Shown: one piece after another, positions 35,939 through 44,815 of the stretch
How positions within the stretch are numbered: the stretch's first letter is position 1
How the letters are laid out: each line of letters opens with the position of its first letter
From: Chitinophaga dinghuensis
GTDB lineage: Bacteria; Bacteroidota; Bacteroidia; Chitinophagales; Chitinophagaceae
Reading direction: 5' to 3'
NCBI RefSeq assembly: GCF_003259435.1
Contig: NZ_QLMA01000005.1
Span: forward strand, 186,001 to 250,000
DNA: 64,000 bases
Translations under genes and position numbers: made by a program
Notes under the pieces: generated by a model
What the model was told of the DNA's origin: nothing
Database searches by the model: none
The model's input: only the letters and a program-made list of their open reading frames with translations

Positions 35939-38900
35939 ATGCGTATGAAGTGGAAAGTCCTTTCTCTGCTACTTGGCCTCCTATGTGTGCAGGTAGCTGT
36001 CCGGGCACAACAGGTAACGCTGCAGTGCAATAATCTCCCACTGGAGCAAGTACTGGAAGACATCAGGAAACAGACCGGCTATTCTATTATCTATCATGAA
36101 GCGGCCATACAACGCACCAAACCTGTCACCATACAAGTGCGTAACGAGCCCCTAAACACCGTGGTGGAGCGCTGCCTGAAACCACAAGGTCTCACTGCAG
36201 TTATCAAAAACAACAGCATCGTTATCACCAGGGAAAAGGAAAACAAAATCAGTACTCCTGACTGTGATACCTGTGGTACAGTGAGCACCAATTATTCCGG
36301 GCAGCTCACCAATATCAAGGGTATGCCGTTGGAAGGCGTTCTGGTAGCGGTGAAAGGAGGCCATCAAACTATGACTAACAGCAGCGGTACTTTCCATATC
36401 GCTGCTACCTCCGGCCAAAGCGTTATGTTTTACCTGATGGGATACAAACGTATTGTTAAAACACTGGGCAAAGATGTCGCCTTAAAAATAGTGCTGGAAG
36501 AAGATGTAAAAGGGCTGAAAGAAGTAACCGTTTATAATACCGGTTATCAGCAAATCAAAGCGGAACAGTTGACAGGTTCAGTAAGCCGCATCTCCTCCAA
36601 AGAATTTGAAAGCAGGATCACCAGCGGCAGCATACTCGATGGATTGCAAAACAAACTCCCGGGTCTGATGATCAATCCCAGTATGCAGTTTGAAGGAAAT
36701 CCCCTGTTTCAGATCAGGGGTATTTCTACCATTTCTGGTAACAAACAACCTTTGATTGTACTGGATGGCTTTCCTACTGAACTTACCTTGGATGCAATAG
36801 ACCCTAATGAGATCCAGTCTGTCACCATCCTGAAAGATGCGGCAGCAGCAGCTATCTACGGGGTACGTGCTTCTAACGGGGTAATTATTGTGGAGCGTAA
36901 AAAAGCAAAAGAAGGTAAAACCGCATTTAATTTTCGTACTACCACCAGCGTTACACCGAAAGAAAACTATACTACGTATCGCTATGCACCGCCGGTATCG
37001 CAGTTGAGATATATGAAAGATACGTATTCGGATTACCCGGCTCAAACCTGGAACGACATTAAAGCAAGTCCTTATCCTTATCAACCAGGATCGGAAATAT
37101 TCATTGACCTGGCTTCCGGCATCATTCAAAAAGACCAGATAGATAAACGTATCACAGACCTGACGGCCTATGACAATACCAGCGATTATAGTCGCCTCTT
37201 CAAACGCGCTACTATCAATAATCAATACGATCTCGTATTTTCTGGTGGCACTAAAAATGGACTTTACTACGTCTCCTCCAATTTTACCAACAACAGCGGA
37301 CCTGACATCAAACAGCGCAACCAGCGTTTTCTGCTTTCCGCTCGTGGTACCTACAAATTCAGCGAAAGGCTTTCTCTTGACATGAGTAATGATTATTTCC
37401 AGCTAAATAATTCAGCCGTTCCTGTACCCGATATCAATGAGATCTATCCGTGGGAAAGGTTCCAGGACAATAACGGGAATCCTTTATCCATCTTCACCCG
37501 TTCCAATATCAATCCAGTGTATAATAAAGAATTTTTATTGGCCAACGGTTTCAATGATAATCTCTATTATCCACTCAACGAGATCAACCATGTCAGTAAT
37601 AAAACAACGTCTACTGGCAACAAGATCAGGGCAGAGTTCAAATACATGATTATTAAAGGGCTGTCATTCAAACTGGGAGGGATATACGAAAAGTCCAATA
37701 CCAGACAAACCTATTTTGCAGATGATAAATCCGCGGCTTCGCGCCAGATGATCAATTATTTTGTAACCCAGGACCCTACTACATCCAAGTTTGTATTCAA
37801 TATGCCCAAAGGTGGCTATCAAACGCAGCAATTCAATAGCCAGATGGCCTATACGTTGCGTGGGCAGTTCGACTATAACACGGTTATTCACGATGACCAC
37901 TCCCTTAACTTTATCCTTGGAGCAGAAGGCCGTAATGTAGAAGTATCTGGTACTACTACATCCGCCTTTGGTTATAATGCGCAGACACTGGTTCAAATGC
38001 CGGTAGACTTCAATCTGCTGTTCAATCAGATTCAGTATTCTCCATTTACCTATGGCTACTCTCCCGGATCTTATAGTAATTATTTTAATCAATCTTACTC
38101 AGACGACCGCTTTCTGTCCGGTTATTTCAATGGAGTGTATAGTTATAAGTCGCGCTATTCCTTATCAGGAAGTATCAGGATTGACCAGTCCAATCTTTTC
38201 GGAACAGATCCTAAATACCGTTACAAACCGCTCTGGTCTGTAGGCGCGGCCTGGAACATTTCGAATGAATCTTTCTTTCCTAAAACTGATTGGATCGACT
38301 TGCTGAAGCTCAGGGTATCCAAAGGGTTTAATGGTAACGTGTCTAAAAACAGTTTGCCTGTTATCATCGCCAGTGCAACCACCAACAACAGAACGCAACC
38401 TATCTCCTCTTCCCTTGATCTGCTGAACCTGCAAAACAGTGCCCTTCGCTGGGAGCAGACAGATAACGGGAATCTGGGAATTGATTTCTCTGCGTTTAAC
38501 CGTATCCGTTTTAACTTCGACTACTATACGAAAAAAAGCAGGGATATCTTAGCCGCATCGGCCATAGATCCTACCCGTGGCGCATCTTCTGCTACTATTA
38601 ATGCTGCGTCTATTGATAACAGGGGCTGGGAAGTAAATATTAATGCCGACTGGGTGCATAAAAAGAAGCTCAACTGGAACACTGGTTTCGTGCTGGCACA
38701 TAATACCAGCAAGGTTATTTCCGTGTACACCAACCCTGGCAGGTATGCTTATACTTATTTTAATGGCGACAAAGCCAATAACTATATCAAGGGATATCCT
38801 GTAGGCGCCATGTTCAGCTACCGTTTCGCTGGCCTGAATGATGCCGGTTTACCAACTGTTTATGACAGCAAAGGCATTGTTAAAAAATATGCATATGCCA

Positions 38901-39427
38901 GCAATGATGAAGGGCTGAATGACCTTACTTACTCTGGGAACTCTATTCCTGTGATGAATGCAGGTTTCAGCAACAGGGTGGACATCGGCCGTTTTTACGT
39001 GTACTGTATGGTAGATTTTTATGGCGGTTTCAGGACCAGGATACCACGTCCAACTATGGGTAATGCCAGGCCACTGGCGGGAGCAGAAAATTACTTCCGT
39101 AATGCCGGCGATCAGCTGCATACCGATGTAATGGGCTTCTATGACTATACAAAACTCGACAGTTACCATGATTTCCAGGTATACAGCAACTCCGACAAAT
39201 ATGCAGTAAACGGCGCTTACATGCTACTCCGCGACCTGACCGTATCTTATAGTCTGCCAGCTGAAACGCTTAAGCAGCTTAAATTGTCTTCCCTGGAAAT
39301 CAAACTGCAAGGGACCAACCTGTTTACCAAAGGTTTCAACGATTATAACTATAGTCTCGCCCTGGGCAGCTTCGTACGAACCAGGCTGGTACCTACTTAC
39401 ACCATCGGCTTGTTTGCTAATTTCTAA
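35939..39427 (+). CDS. SusC/RagA-family transducer with STN domain
   Basis: TonB-dependent outer-membrane transporter of about 1160 residues. The frame opens at 35828, but the signal peptide MRMKWKVLSLLLGLLCVQVAVRA starts at 35939 (or 35945). After it comes an STN domain (VTLQCNNLPLEQVLEDIRKQTGYSIIYH), the part that contacts FecR, then a carboxypeptidase-like domain (YSGQLTNIKGMPLEGVLVAVKGG), plug (ILDGLQNKLPGLMIN; SVTILKDAAAAAIYGVRASNGVIIVERKK) and barrel ending LVPTYTIGLFANF. It both imports a ligand and signals its presence to the FecR/sigma pair. The substrate is unknown. Confidence 0.93.
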   Translation: MRMKWKVLSLLLGLLCVQVAVRAQQVTLQCNNLPLEQVLEDIRKQTGYSIIYHEAAIQRTKPVTIQVRNEPLNTVVERCLKPQGLTAVIKNNSIVITREKENKISTPDCDTCGTVSTNYSGQLTNIKGMPLEGVLVAVKGGHQTMTNSSGTFHIAATSGQSVMFYLMGYKRIVKTLGKDVALKIVLEEDVKGLKEVTVYNTGYQQIKAEQLTGSVSRISSKEFESRITSGSILDGLQNKLPGLMINPSMQFEGNPLFQIRGISTISGNKQPLIVLDGFPTELTLDAIDPNEIQSVTILKDAAAAAIYGVRASNGVIIVERKKAKEGKTAFNFRTTTSVTPKENYTTYRYAPPVSQLRYMKDTYSDYPAQTWNDIKASPYPYQPGSEIFIDLASGIIQKDQIDKRITDLTAYDNTSDYSRLFKRATINNQYDLVFSGGTKNGLYYVSSNFTNNSGPDIKQRNQRFLLSARGTYKFSERLSLDMSNDYFQLNNSAVPVPDINEIYPWERFQDNNGNPLSIFTRSNINPVYNKEFLLANGFNDNLYYPLNEINHVSNKTTSTGNKIRAEFKYMIIKGLSFKLGGIYEKSNTRQTYFADDKSAASRQMINYFVTQDPTTSKFVFNMPKGGYQTQQFNSQMAYTLRGQFDYNTVIHDDHSLNFILGAEGRNVEVSGTTTSAFGYNAQTLVQMPVDFNLLFNQIQYSPFTYGYSPGSYSNYFNQSYSDDRFLSGYFNGVYSYKSRYSLSGSIRIDQSNLFGTDPKYRYKPLWSVGAAWNISNESFFPKTDWIDLLKLRVSKGFNGNVSKNSLPVIIASATTNNRTQPISSSLDLLNLQNSALRWEQTDNGNLGIDFSAFNRIRFNFDYYTKKSRDILAASAIDPTRGASSATINAASIDNRGWEVNINADWVHKKKLNWNTGFVLAHNTSKVISVYTNPGRYAYTYFNGDKANNYIKGYPVGAMFSYRFAGLNDAGLPTVYDSKGIVKKYAYASNDEGLNDLTYSGNSIPVMNAGFSNRVDIGRFYVYCMVDFYGGFRTRIPRPTMGNARPLAGAENYFRNAGDQLHTDVMGFYDYTKLDSYHDFQVYSNSDKYAVNGAYMLLRDLTVSYSLPAETLKQLKLSSLEIKLQGTNLFTKGFNDYNYSLALGSFVRTRLVPTYTIGLFANF

Positions 39428-39437
39428 ACTGTGACTC

Positions 39438-40799
39438 ATGAAGAAAAGATATCTGCTATACGCCATTACGGCCTTCACTGCACTGACCACCTCCTGCAAT
39501 AAATACCTGGATGTGGAGCCAAAAGGCAAGGTGCTACTAAAAACCGTCAACGATTATGACCTGTGGTTAAACAGCAGGAACCTGACCACTTCCGCTGATC
39601 AGAACATGAATCTACTTTCTGATGAAGGAGATATCATGACGATCAATCCGCAAAGTGTCAACTCCTCCGACCTGGTGTATTTGTGGCGGGCGCAATACAC
39701 GCCAGATCCTAATACCTCTCCCCTTTTCTGGGGAAGGCATTACAGCAATATTTACCGTTTTAATGCTGTATTGAATGGCATGAATACCCTGACAGATGGA
39801 ACTCCACAGGATAAAAGTCGCTTAACCTCTGAAGCGTTGTTGGGCAGAGCATTCGAGTATTTCTACCTCATGAATCTCTATTGTCAGCCTTATCAGGCCA
39901 GCAAAGCGGCATCTACCCCTGGCATACCTTTCGTCACCACGAATGAAATTGCCGAGAAAACGCCGCCGAGAGGTACATTGAAAGCCATTTACGATCAGGT
40001 AATCAGCGACCTGACCACTGCCATTCCCGGGTTACCAGATAATAATGACGCTAATAAATTCAGGGGAAGTAAAACCGCGGCGTACAGCGTACTCGCACGT
40101 GTATACTATTATGGAGGCGATAATGTAAACGCCGACAAGTATGCGAGAATGGTCCTGCAAAATAACAATAGCGTATTTGATTATAACACGGTCACTGCTG
40201 GCAACAAGATTCCAGCTATGGTAGTATGTCCACAGGAAATCTATGCTCGTTATGGATCTAGTCCGGGTACCGCGGTGATGGCCTCTCTGGAACTACTCAA
40301 TTTATACGACAGTACCGATCTGCGGATGAAATACTTCTATCGCAACAGGGCGGCCATGCCTTACACCAAGCGGGGCGTAACAGCGTATGGTAATGGACAA
40401 ACATCCGAGAACTTTGGCACCTCTGTACCGGAAATGAAACTGATCGTAGCAGAAATAGCGGCACTCAATAACGACCTGAGCACCGCCGTTACACAACTGA
40501 ACGACATCCGGGTTAAACGCTATCCTGCCGCCGTCTACAAGCCTATTACTGTAACGGACCAGGCTACCGTAATGAGTCAGGTAATGCGGGAACGCCGGAT
40601 AGAGCTTGCCTTTAAAGGCATTCGCTGGTTGGATATGAGGAAGCTGAGTACAGCCGGCAAGATGCCGTTAATACAACGATTGGATAGTAAATCCGCTGTA
40701 ATAGCTACTTTAAAACCGAATGATGCAAAGTATACTTTGCAGATACCTTCCGCAGTGATGTTGTTTAATGTGGATATGGAGCAGAATGGATGGGAATAG
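39438..40799 (+). CDS. SusD/RagB-family lipoprotein
   Basis: 453 residues. Lipoprotein signal MKKRYLLYAITAFTALTTSC with the lipidated Cys at 20, followed by NKYLDVEPKGK, the classical SusD start. The C-terminal RagB signature VMRERRIELAFKGIRWLDMRKL is present. It lies 10 nt after the SusC stop, is co-transcribed with it and forms the ligand-capturing lid of that transporter. Confidence 0.93.
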   Translation: MKKRYLLYAITAFTALTTSCNKYLDVEPKGKVLLKTVNDYDLWLNSRNLTTSADQNMNLLSDEGDIMTINPQSVNSSDLVYLWRAQYTPDPNTSPLFWGRHYSNIYRFNAVLNGMNTLTDGTPQDKSRLTSEALLGRAFEYFYLMNLYCQPYQASKAASTPGIPFVTTNEIAEKTPPRGTLKAIYDQVISDLTTAIPGLPDNNDANKFRGSKTAAYSVLARVYYYGGDNVNADKYARMVLQNNNSVFDYNTVTAGNKIPAMVVCPQEIYARYGSSPGTAVMASLELLNLYDSTDLRMKYFYRNRAAMPYTKRGVTAYGNGQTSENFGTSVPEMKLIVAEIAALNNDLSTAVTQLNDIRVKRYPAAVYKPITVTDQATVMSQVMRERRIELAFKGIRWLDMRKLSTAGKMPLIQRLDSKSAVIATLKPNDAKYTLQIPSAVMLFNVDMEQNGWE

Positions 40800-40822
40800 A
40801 CTAGTAGGTTAAATTCTTTAGT

Positions 40823-40857
40823 AAACAGGCCCTCGCTTTGAAAGCGAGGGCCTGTTT
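40823..40857 (+). terminator. Terminator after the sigma-FecR-SusCD cluster
   Basis: AAACAGGCCCTCGCTTT and its exact complement meet at one central G. It gives a very stable hairpin ending in T4, 24 nt past the SusD stop. Confidence 0.85.
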
Positions 40858-40892
40858 TGTATATGAATAATAAATAGAAATCTGTAGGTAGA

Positions 40893-41030
40893 CTACTGTT
40901 CCACTTCGGACTCGCTGGAGATCTTTTTGCTATCATAATGCCGGACGGTACCCAGTAAGGCCGGAGCATGAGCGTAGATACGGCAATTGCCCTCCAGCTG
41001 GGCAGATAAATAACTTATCAGATAATTCCG
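40893..41030 (-). pseudogene. Possible orphan C-terminal gene fragment
   Basis: In one minus-strand frame ending with TAG at 40895-40893 the sequence reads ...SYLSAQLEGNCRIYAH then APALLGTVRHYDSKKISSESEVEQ, which has the composition of a real protein C-terminus. It overlaps the 3' end of the thioredoxin-like gene in another frame and has no start of its own. Identity is not recognised; it could equally be chance. Confidence 0.25.
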
Positions 41031-42454
41031 TTTAATAATGTCAAAACTTCTGTACTTTCTGGCGAAGGGGCATTTTCATGAACAAGTCTGGAATTTTTAT
41101 CATAAAGCATATATCTTGGAATAGGAGGAATTTTCAGCTTATCCAACATTCTGGACCTTTTGACATTTGCTACACGATAATGGACTGCATTAGGAATATT
41201 CAATGCTTTAATTTTCTCCTTCCATTTTTCTATGTTGTCATCAAAGGACAGATAAAGAAATACAATTGCCTTTCCCTGATATTGCTGCACCAGGTTTTTG
41301 GATGCTGGCATTGCAGCTATACATGGGACGCACCAGGATGCCCACCAATCTATATAGACAGGGGTTCCGTTGTATCTCTCCAGCAGTTTCATTAAACTAA
41401 TGCCGGAGCCATCGACTGCTTCCAGCATGATATCATTGGAGACTTTGGATTTCAATTCATACTTTTCTACGAAATCAGTGTAGATCTGCTTATCTTGCAG
41501 ATCACGCTCAAACTTTTTCAGGTATTCATCAATTTGATCAACAGTAGCATATTTGACAATATTTGTCATGCTGGCCTTAAGCAATAATTCTCTGGCGCTT
41601 CCTTCGTAAATTGTGGATGTTGCTACCGCATCATAGCCAGGTCTGAAATCTCCCACGGTTCCAGTGTTACCCATAGATACTTTATTTAATTTCCCATACC
41701 TGCCATTAGCGGATCGAAAAATAAACCTTCTATAGAAGTCATATCTTAGAAGAGAATCGACCATCAATGCCTTTAGCTGTTCGTCGTTCATCTTGTCTAA
41801 ATCATCCCCTATAGCACGCTTAATAAAATCATATTTTATTCTGTATAGGGCAGCAATACCAGGCAACATGCTTTTATTCCGTACCAGGGAGTCGATTATA
41901 GGATAGATGGCATTTATTTCATTGTTCGCCTTGTGCTCCAATTCAGGAGTTGACAGGGGGTCTTTTTTTCGAAGAAGTGATTCTTTTAATTTTATAACTG
42001 ACAGATAATCGCCGGGAGCTATTCTCTCTCTCCACAGTATTTCCAGGTTAGCATTTTCATGAGTGGTGATAGCATTTGAATGATAGGCATTCGGTTTCCC
42101 ATCGACAATATCAATATATAATGTATCTCCCGAGGAAAGGAAATAACTGATCTTATCAAGTTGCTTGTAGAGATAGACCAGTTCTATCATTGGATGATCG
42201 GGGTGAATATCAATTTGAACTGGCTTATCTCCTTTAGGAATAAGCAAATATTCAATTTTCCCTCCGACCTGATAGAAAAAATTAAATGGCTCACCATTCT
42301 CACCGCGTATACTAGGTAATCCACTTATCTTCTTTTCTGACTGGTTATGAACAATGACTATTATAGGCTTTAGTGCAATCGCATTCGCCAGGGAGGGTAT
42401 GGCTAGTAACAAAAACAGGATTAATCTATAGCTGGCAGAACGGGTTCTATTCAT
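41018..42454 (-). CDS. TlpA-like thioredoxin-fold protein, secreted
   Basis: 478 residues. Signal peptide (RLILFLLLAIPSLANAI), then a ~300-residue N-terminal region of mostly helical character typical of long Bacteroidota TlpA-like proteins, then a C-terminal thioredoxin domain (YIDWWASWCVPCIAAMPASKNLVQQY) with redox motif WCVPC near residue 370, and the cis-Pro loop IPPIPRYMLYD. Probably a periplasmic thiol-disulphide reductant. It stands alone; its partners are unknown. Confidence 0.88.
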   Translation of the reverse strand: MNRTRSASYRLILFLLLAIPSLANAIALKPIIVIVHNQSEKKISGLPSIRGENGEPFNFFYQVGGKIEYLLIPKGDKPVQIDIHPDHPMIELVYLYKQLDKISYFLSSGDTLYIDIVDGKPNAYHSNAITTHENANLEILWRERIAPGDYLSVIKLKESLLRKKDPLSTPELEHKANNEINAIYPIIDSLVRNKSMLPGIAALYRIKYDFIKRAIGDDLDKMNDEQLKALMVDSLLRYDFYRRFIFRSANGRYGKLNKVSMGNTGTVGDFRPGYDAVATSTIYEGSARELLLKASMTNIVKYATVDQIDEYLKKFERDLQDKQIYTDFVEKYELKSKVSNDIMLEAVDGSGISLMKLLERYNGTPVYIDWWASWCVPCIAAMPASKNLVQQYQGKAIVFLYLSFDDNIEKWKEKIKALNIPNAVHYRVANVKRSRMLDKLKIPPIPRYMLYDKNSRLVHENAPSPESTEVLTLLNGII

Positions 42455-42545
42455 TTAATTTTTAGACAAAAAGTAATTATTCTCTACGAGAATCTCTAAA
42501 CAAGTTAAGATCGTAATAAGTGACGGGGTCCCTAGCAATAATGCC

Positions 42546-42609
42546 AATAGCGATAATAAAAAGATCGGCCGCACCCAAAAGTGCGGCCGATCTTTTTATT
42601 ATCGCTATT
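42546..42609 (-). terminator. Exceptionally long 29-bp perfect hairpin
   Basis: Positions 42546-42574 pair without mismatch with 42581-42609 around loop CCAAAA. It is GC-rich at the tip (GATCGGCCGCAC) with A/T-rich flanks that give T5 on both strands. Placed directly after the nuclease stop (42617), it should terminate that operon and could block read-through from either side. Confidence 0.85.
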
Positions 42610-42616
42610 ATTTTTC

Positions 42617-43966
42617 TCAAGGATCGATCCTTGTTTCCAGGCTATCCTGTAAGGAAGGACGCAGATTCGACATAATATTATATCCTGTCGCATTTTCGAT
42701 AGCGCGAACTGTCGTTTTATATTGGGTCCAGTCTGTGCTGATATCGTTACGGTTTGGCGTATTCACTGCAATAACCCTGGTACTGCCATTGATCCTGTTG
42801 ATGTCGTTACTGCCATTGGGAATAACTACCACAACTTTCCAGATATTGGAAGGAACTGTCACCCGGCCATTGTCGATCGTGTTGGTGACACCACCCAGCG
42901 AACCTGTACCTCCCTGTCCATATGAGCCGCAAACGATGTATACTTCGTTGCCAGCGTTGACAAGGCTGCGGGTATAGTTTTCCAGGTTTGCCCAGGTTTG
43001 TTGATTATTATTAGGCGCTTGTGGCATCATGTTCGTCATAAGGAAAGTAGCCGAATTAGCGGCGGTAGTAGCTGTTCTGTCGGCAGAAGGACAATTATGC
43101 CCACGATCAAATCCAGAGCCAGTATAGCTGCTGTTCTGCACCTGATACCAGGAAGCAGGTAGGGTACTGTCGGCGCGGAAGTCATTACTGCGGGATGCGG
43201 AGCCCAGGTCGGATGCCTGGATATGCCAGCTGACCCAGTTAGGCGTACCACGGCCACGACTATACGACAAAGCGTAATAGGCTTTCTCCATCAGGTAATT
43301 GTTCTCTGAGGTAATATTTGTGATGGCGTTGCTGGGATTACCTAACAGCAGGTTACTGTCATCAGTTGGATTGCTTCCGCCGGAGCCGCCACTTCCCAGC
43401 GTGACATTGACGTCATCGATATTGATCCTGTTGGTTCCTCCGGAGACTTTACGGATGGAGATGCGCAGACTACCTGTTCCAGTAAGATTGAAGGTCGCTG
43501 TTTGCAGACTGGTAGTAGTGGTGATTGTACCGCCTTGTTGCGTCCAACTTTGACCATTGTTTGCGGAAGTCCAGAGTTGCCAGGTACTATTTCCATCAGT
43601 ACCATAAGTACCATGTTTAATAGTGATGGTGATGGCACCGGTGGCGCCTGAAATACTGAAATCAGAGGATAGGGTGCCTGTATTCCGAATGCGGACAGAC
43701 TTAGACCCATTTTTCAGGTCGGCGGCCAGGTTGCCAATTAAGGCGTCGTCCAATGTCCAGGACCCGCTGTTCAGCGATATACTACCAACAGTATAGGCTG
43801 TTTTACTACCGGATTCGAAATCTTCATTCAGAAGGACCGTAGATTCTGTAGTTACGTTACGTGACTGGGAGACATCCTGGGGCTGGATATTTGATTCCTT
43901 TCTACAGGAAGAAAATAGCAAGCCTGCCAGGCAAATGATAGTGCAATGCCAGATAAATTTGTTCAT
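42617..43966 (-). CDS. NucA-type DNA/RNA non-specific endonuclease, lipoprotein
   Basis: 449 residues. Lipoprotein signal MNKFIWHCTIICLAGLLFSSC. Residues ~45-190 form a beta-sandwich (NEDFESGSKTAYTVGS ... INIDDVNVTLG) common in surface proteins. The C-terminal half is the His-Me finger nuclease domain: GSGFDRGHNCPSADR (catalytic DRGH, His near 287), then FLMTNMMPQAPNNNQQTWANLE with the metal-binding Asn. It degrades DNA and RNA outside the cytoplasm. The gene for a NuiA-type inhibitor lies 39 nt upstream in the same operon and should protect the producer. Confidence 0.93.
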   Translation of the reverse strand: MNKFIWHCTIICLAGLLFSSCRKESNIQPQDVSQSRNVTTESTVLLNEDFESGSKTAYTVGSISLNSGSWTLDDALIGNLAADLKNGSKSVRIRNTGTLSSDFSISGATGAITITIKHGTYGTDGNSTWQLWTSANNGQSWTQQGGTITTTTSLQTATFNLTGTGSLRISIRKVSGGTNRINIDDVNVTLGSGGSGGSNPTDDSNLLLGNPSNAITNITSENNYLMEKAYYALSYSRGRGTPNWVSWHIQASDLGSASRSNDFRADSTLPASWYQVQNSSYTGSGFDRGHNCPSADRTATTAANSATFLMTNMMPQAPNNNQQTWANLENYTRSLVNAGNEVYIVCGSYGQGGTGSLGGVTNTIDNGRVTVPSNIWKVVVVIPNGSNDINRINGSTRVIAVNTPNRNDISTDWTQYKTTVRAIENATGYNIMSNLRPSLQDSLETRIDP

Positions 43967-44005
43967 GATGTAGTTTTTATAGGTAGCTGTAATATGACGA
44001 TTTGC

Positions 44006-44407
44006 TTACGATTCTATCGCTGTGGTGATCAAAGCTACACAGGTTCCATCCGGTTGATGGCAAACGATATAGATTGGAATACTGGCGCTATTTTCCACGC
44101 GGAAAACCTGGATGTTACTAAAGTGCTCATTAAGAAATTGATGTAGGGTTTCAAATTTTTGTGCGTTTTCTACTATTGGTTCGTCATTGGGATCTGGTGC
44201 GTGCTCTACTTCGTTGAAAAAAACTGTAGGATTTACAGATTTTACTATGTTGGAATCTACCTGATGGCGGGTTGCTAGCGTTGCGGCGACTTCTTCTTCC
44301 GTAAGCGGCTCCCATTGCTCGATCGTAAATGGGTACTCAGATTCGCTGTAATACAAAATCCCCGTTACTTTACTCATCAGGTTTTCTAATAAAGAATTCG
44401 GTTGCAT
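44006..44407 (-). CDS. NuiA-type nuclease inhibitor
   Basis: 133 residues. GILYYSESEYPFTIEQW, the acidic central stretch (EHAPDPNDEPIVENAQKFETLHQFLNE) and the C-terminal IQVFRVENSASIPIYIVCHQPDGTCVALITTAIE match the NuiA (nuclease A inhibitor) fold. NuiA of Anabaena blocks the NucA nuclease by occupying its active site. The cognate-type nuclease is the next gene (42617-43966), so this is likely its immunity partner. No signal peptide is seen, so it would act in the cytoplasm before export. Confidence 0.85.
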   Translation of the reverse strand: MQPNSLLENLMSKVTGILYYSESEYPFTIEQWEPLTEEEVAATLATRHQVDSNIVKSVNPTVFFNEVEHAPDPNDEPIVENAQKFETLHQFLNEHFSNIQVFRVENSASIPIYIVCHQPDGTCVALITTAIES

Positions 44408-44615
44408 AGTATGAAATTAACGCTTTCCCTCATTAAATCTTATCAAGTGTAGACTGGTAACAAAACTATAATATACCATGGGAATTAATTGAATGGCGCC
44501 GGCAGAATGATCTTATTACACACTCCAGTTATTGAGGAACAGAGAAAGAACAATAGGCATTTATCTTTATATATTTCACGTATTTATACGTATAGGATTT
44601 AATTACTATTTAATC

Positions 44616-44623
44616 TATCTTTG
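44616..44623 (+). promoter_or_regulatory. -7 element upstream of the 44816 lipoprotein
   Basis: TATCTTTG matches TAnnTTTG. Transcription would start near 44630, giving a leader of about 185 nt before the ATG at 44816. Confidence 0.4.
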
Positions 44624-44625
44624 CC

Positions 44626-44763
44626 ATGCAAAAAGAAAAAACTGTCGAACTTCAAAACGAGAACGCCACCAAAAAATGTAATTCCCGTTGTCGGATCTGG
44701 ATAAACTGTCGCATCCATCCGGATAATTTAATCGATAAGGATTTACTTCCATTAACCATTTAA
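44626..44763 (+). CDS. Small Cys-containing ORF (45 aa)
   Basis: ATG at 44626 to TAA at 44761-44763, reading MQKEKTVELQNENATKKC then NSRCRIWINCRIHPDNL and a short hydrophobic end. Three cysteines are clustered in the middle. The ATG is only 3 nt after the TAnnTTTG box, so transcripts from that promoter would likely miss this start. It may be a leader ORF from another start point, a decayed gene or chance. Confidence 0.25.
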   Translation: MQKEKTVELQNENATKKCNSRCRIWINCRIHPDNLIDKDLLPLTI

Positions 44764-44815
44764 GGTATACGCTAAGTATATCTAAGAATCCCTGTGAATT
44801 ATACTAAAGAATATC

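Larger units (their letters stand above)
44408..44815. other. 408-bp spacer between divergent genes
   Basis: AT-rich. It contains a TATCTTTG box (44616-44623) and a 45-codon ORF (44626-44763), listed separately. No RNA gene recognised. Confidence 0.4.

Noticed and set aside
36578-37225. 215-codon ORF on the minus strand
   Set aside because: Antisense to the SusC plug region; no recognisable motif.
43868-43880. GGGAGACATCC inside the nuclease gene as a further palindrome copy
   Set aside because: Only half of the motif matches and it is within coding sequence.
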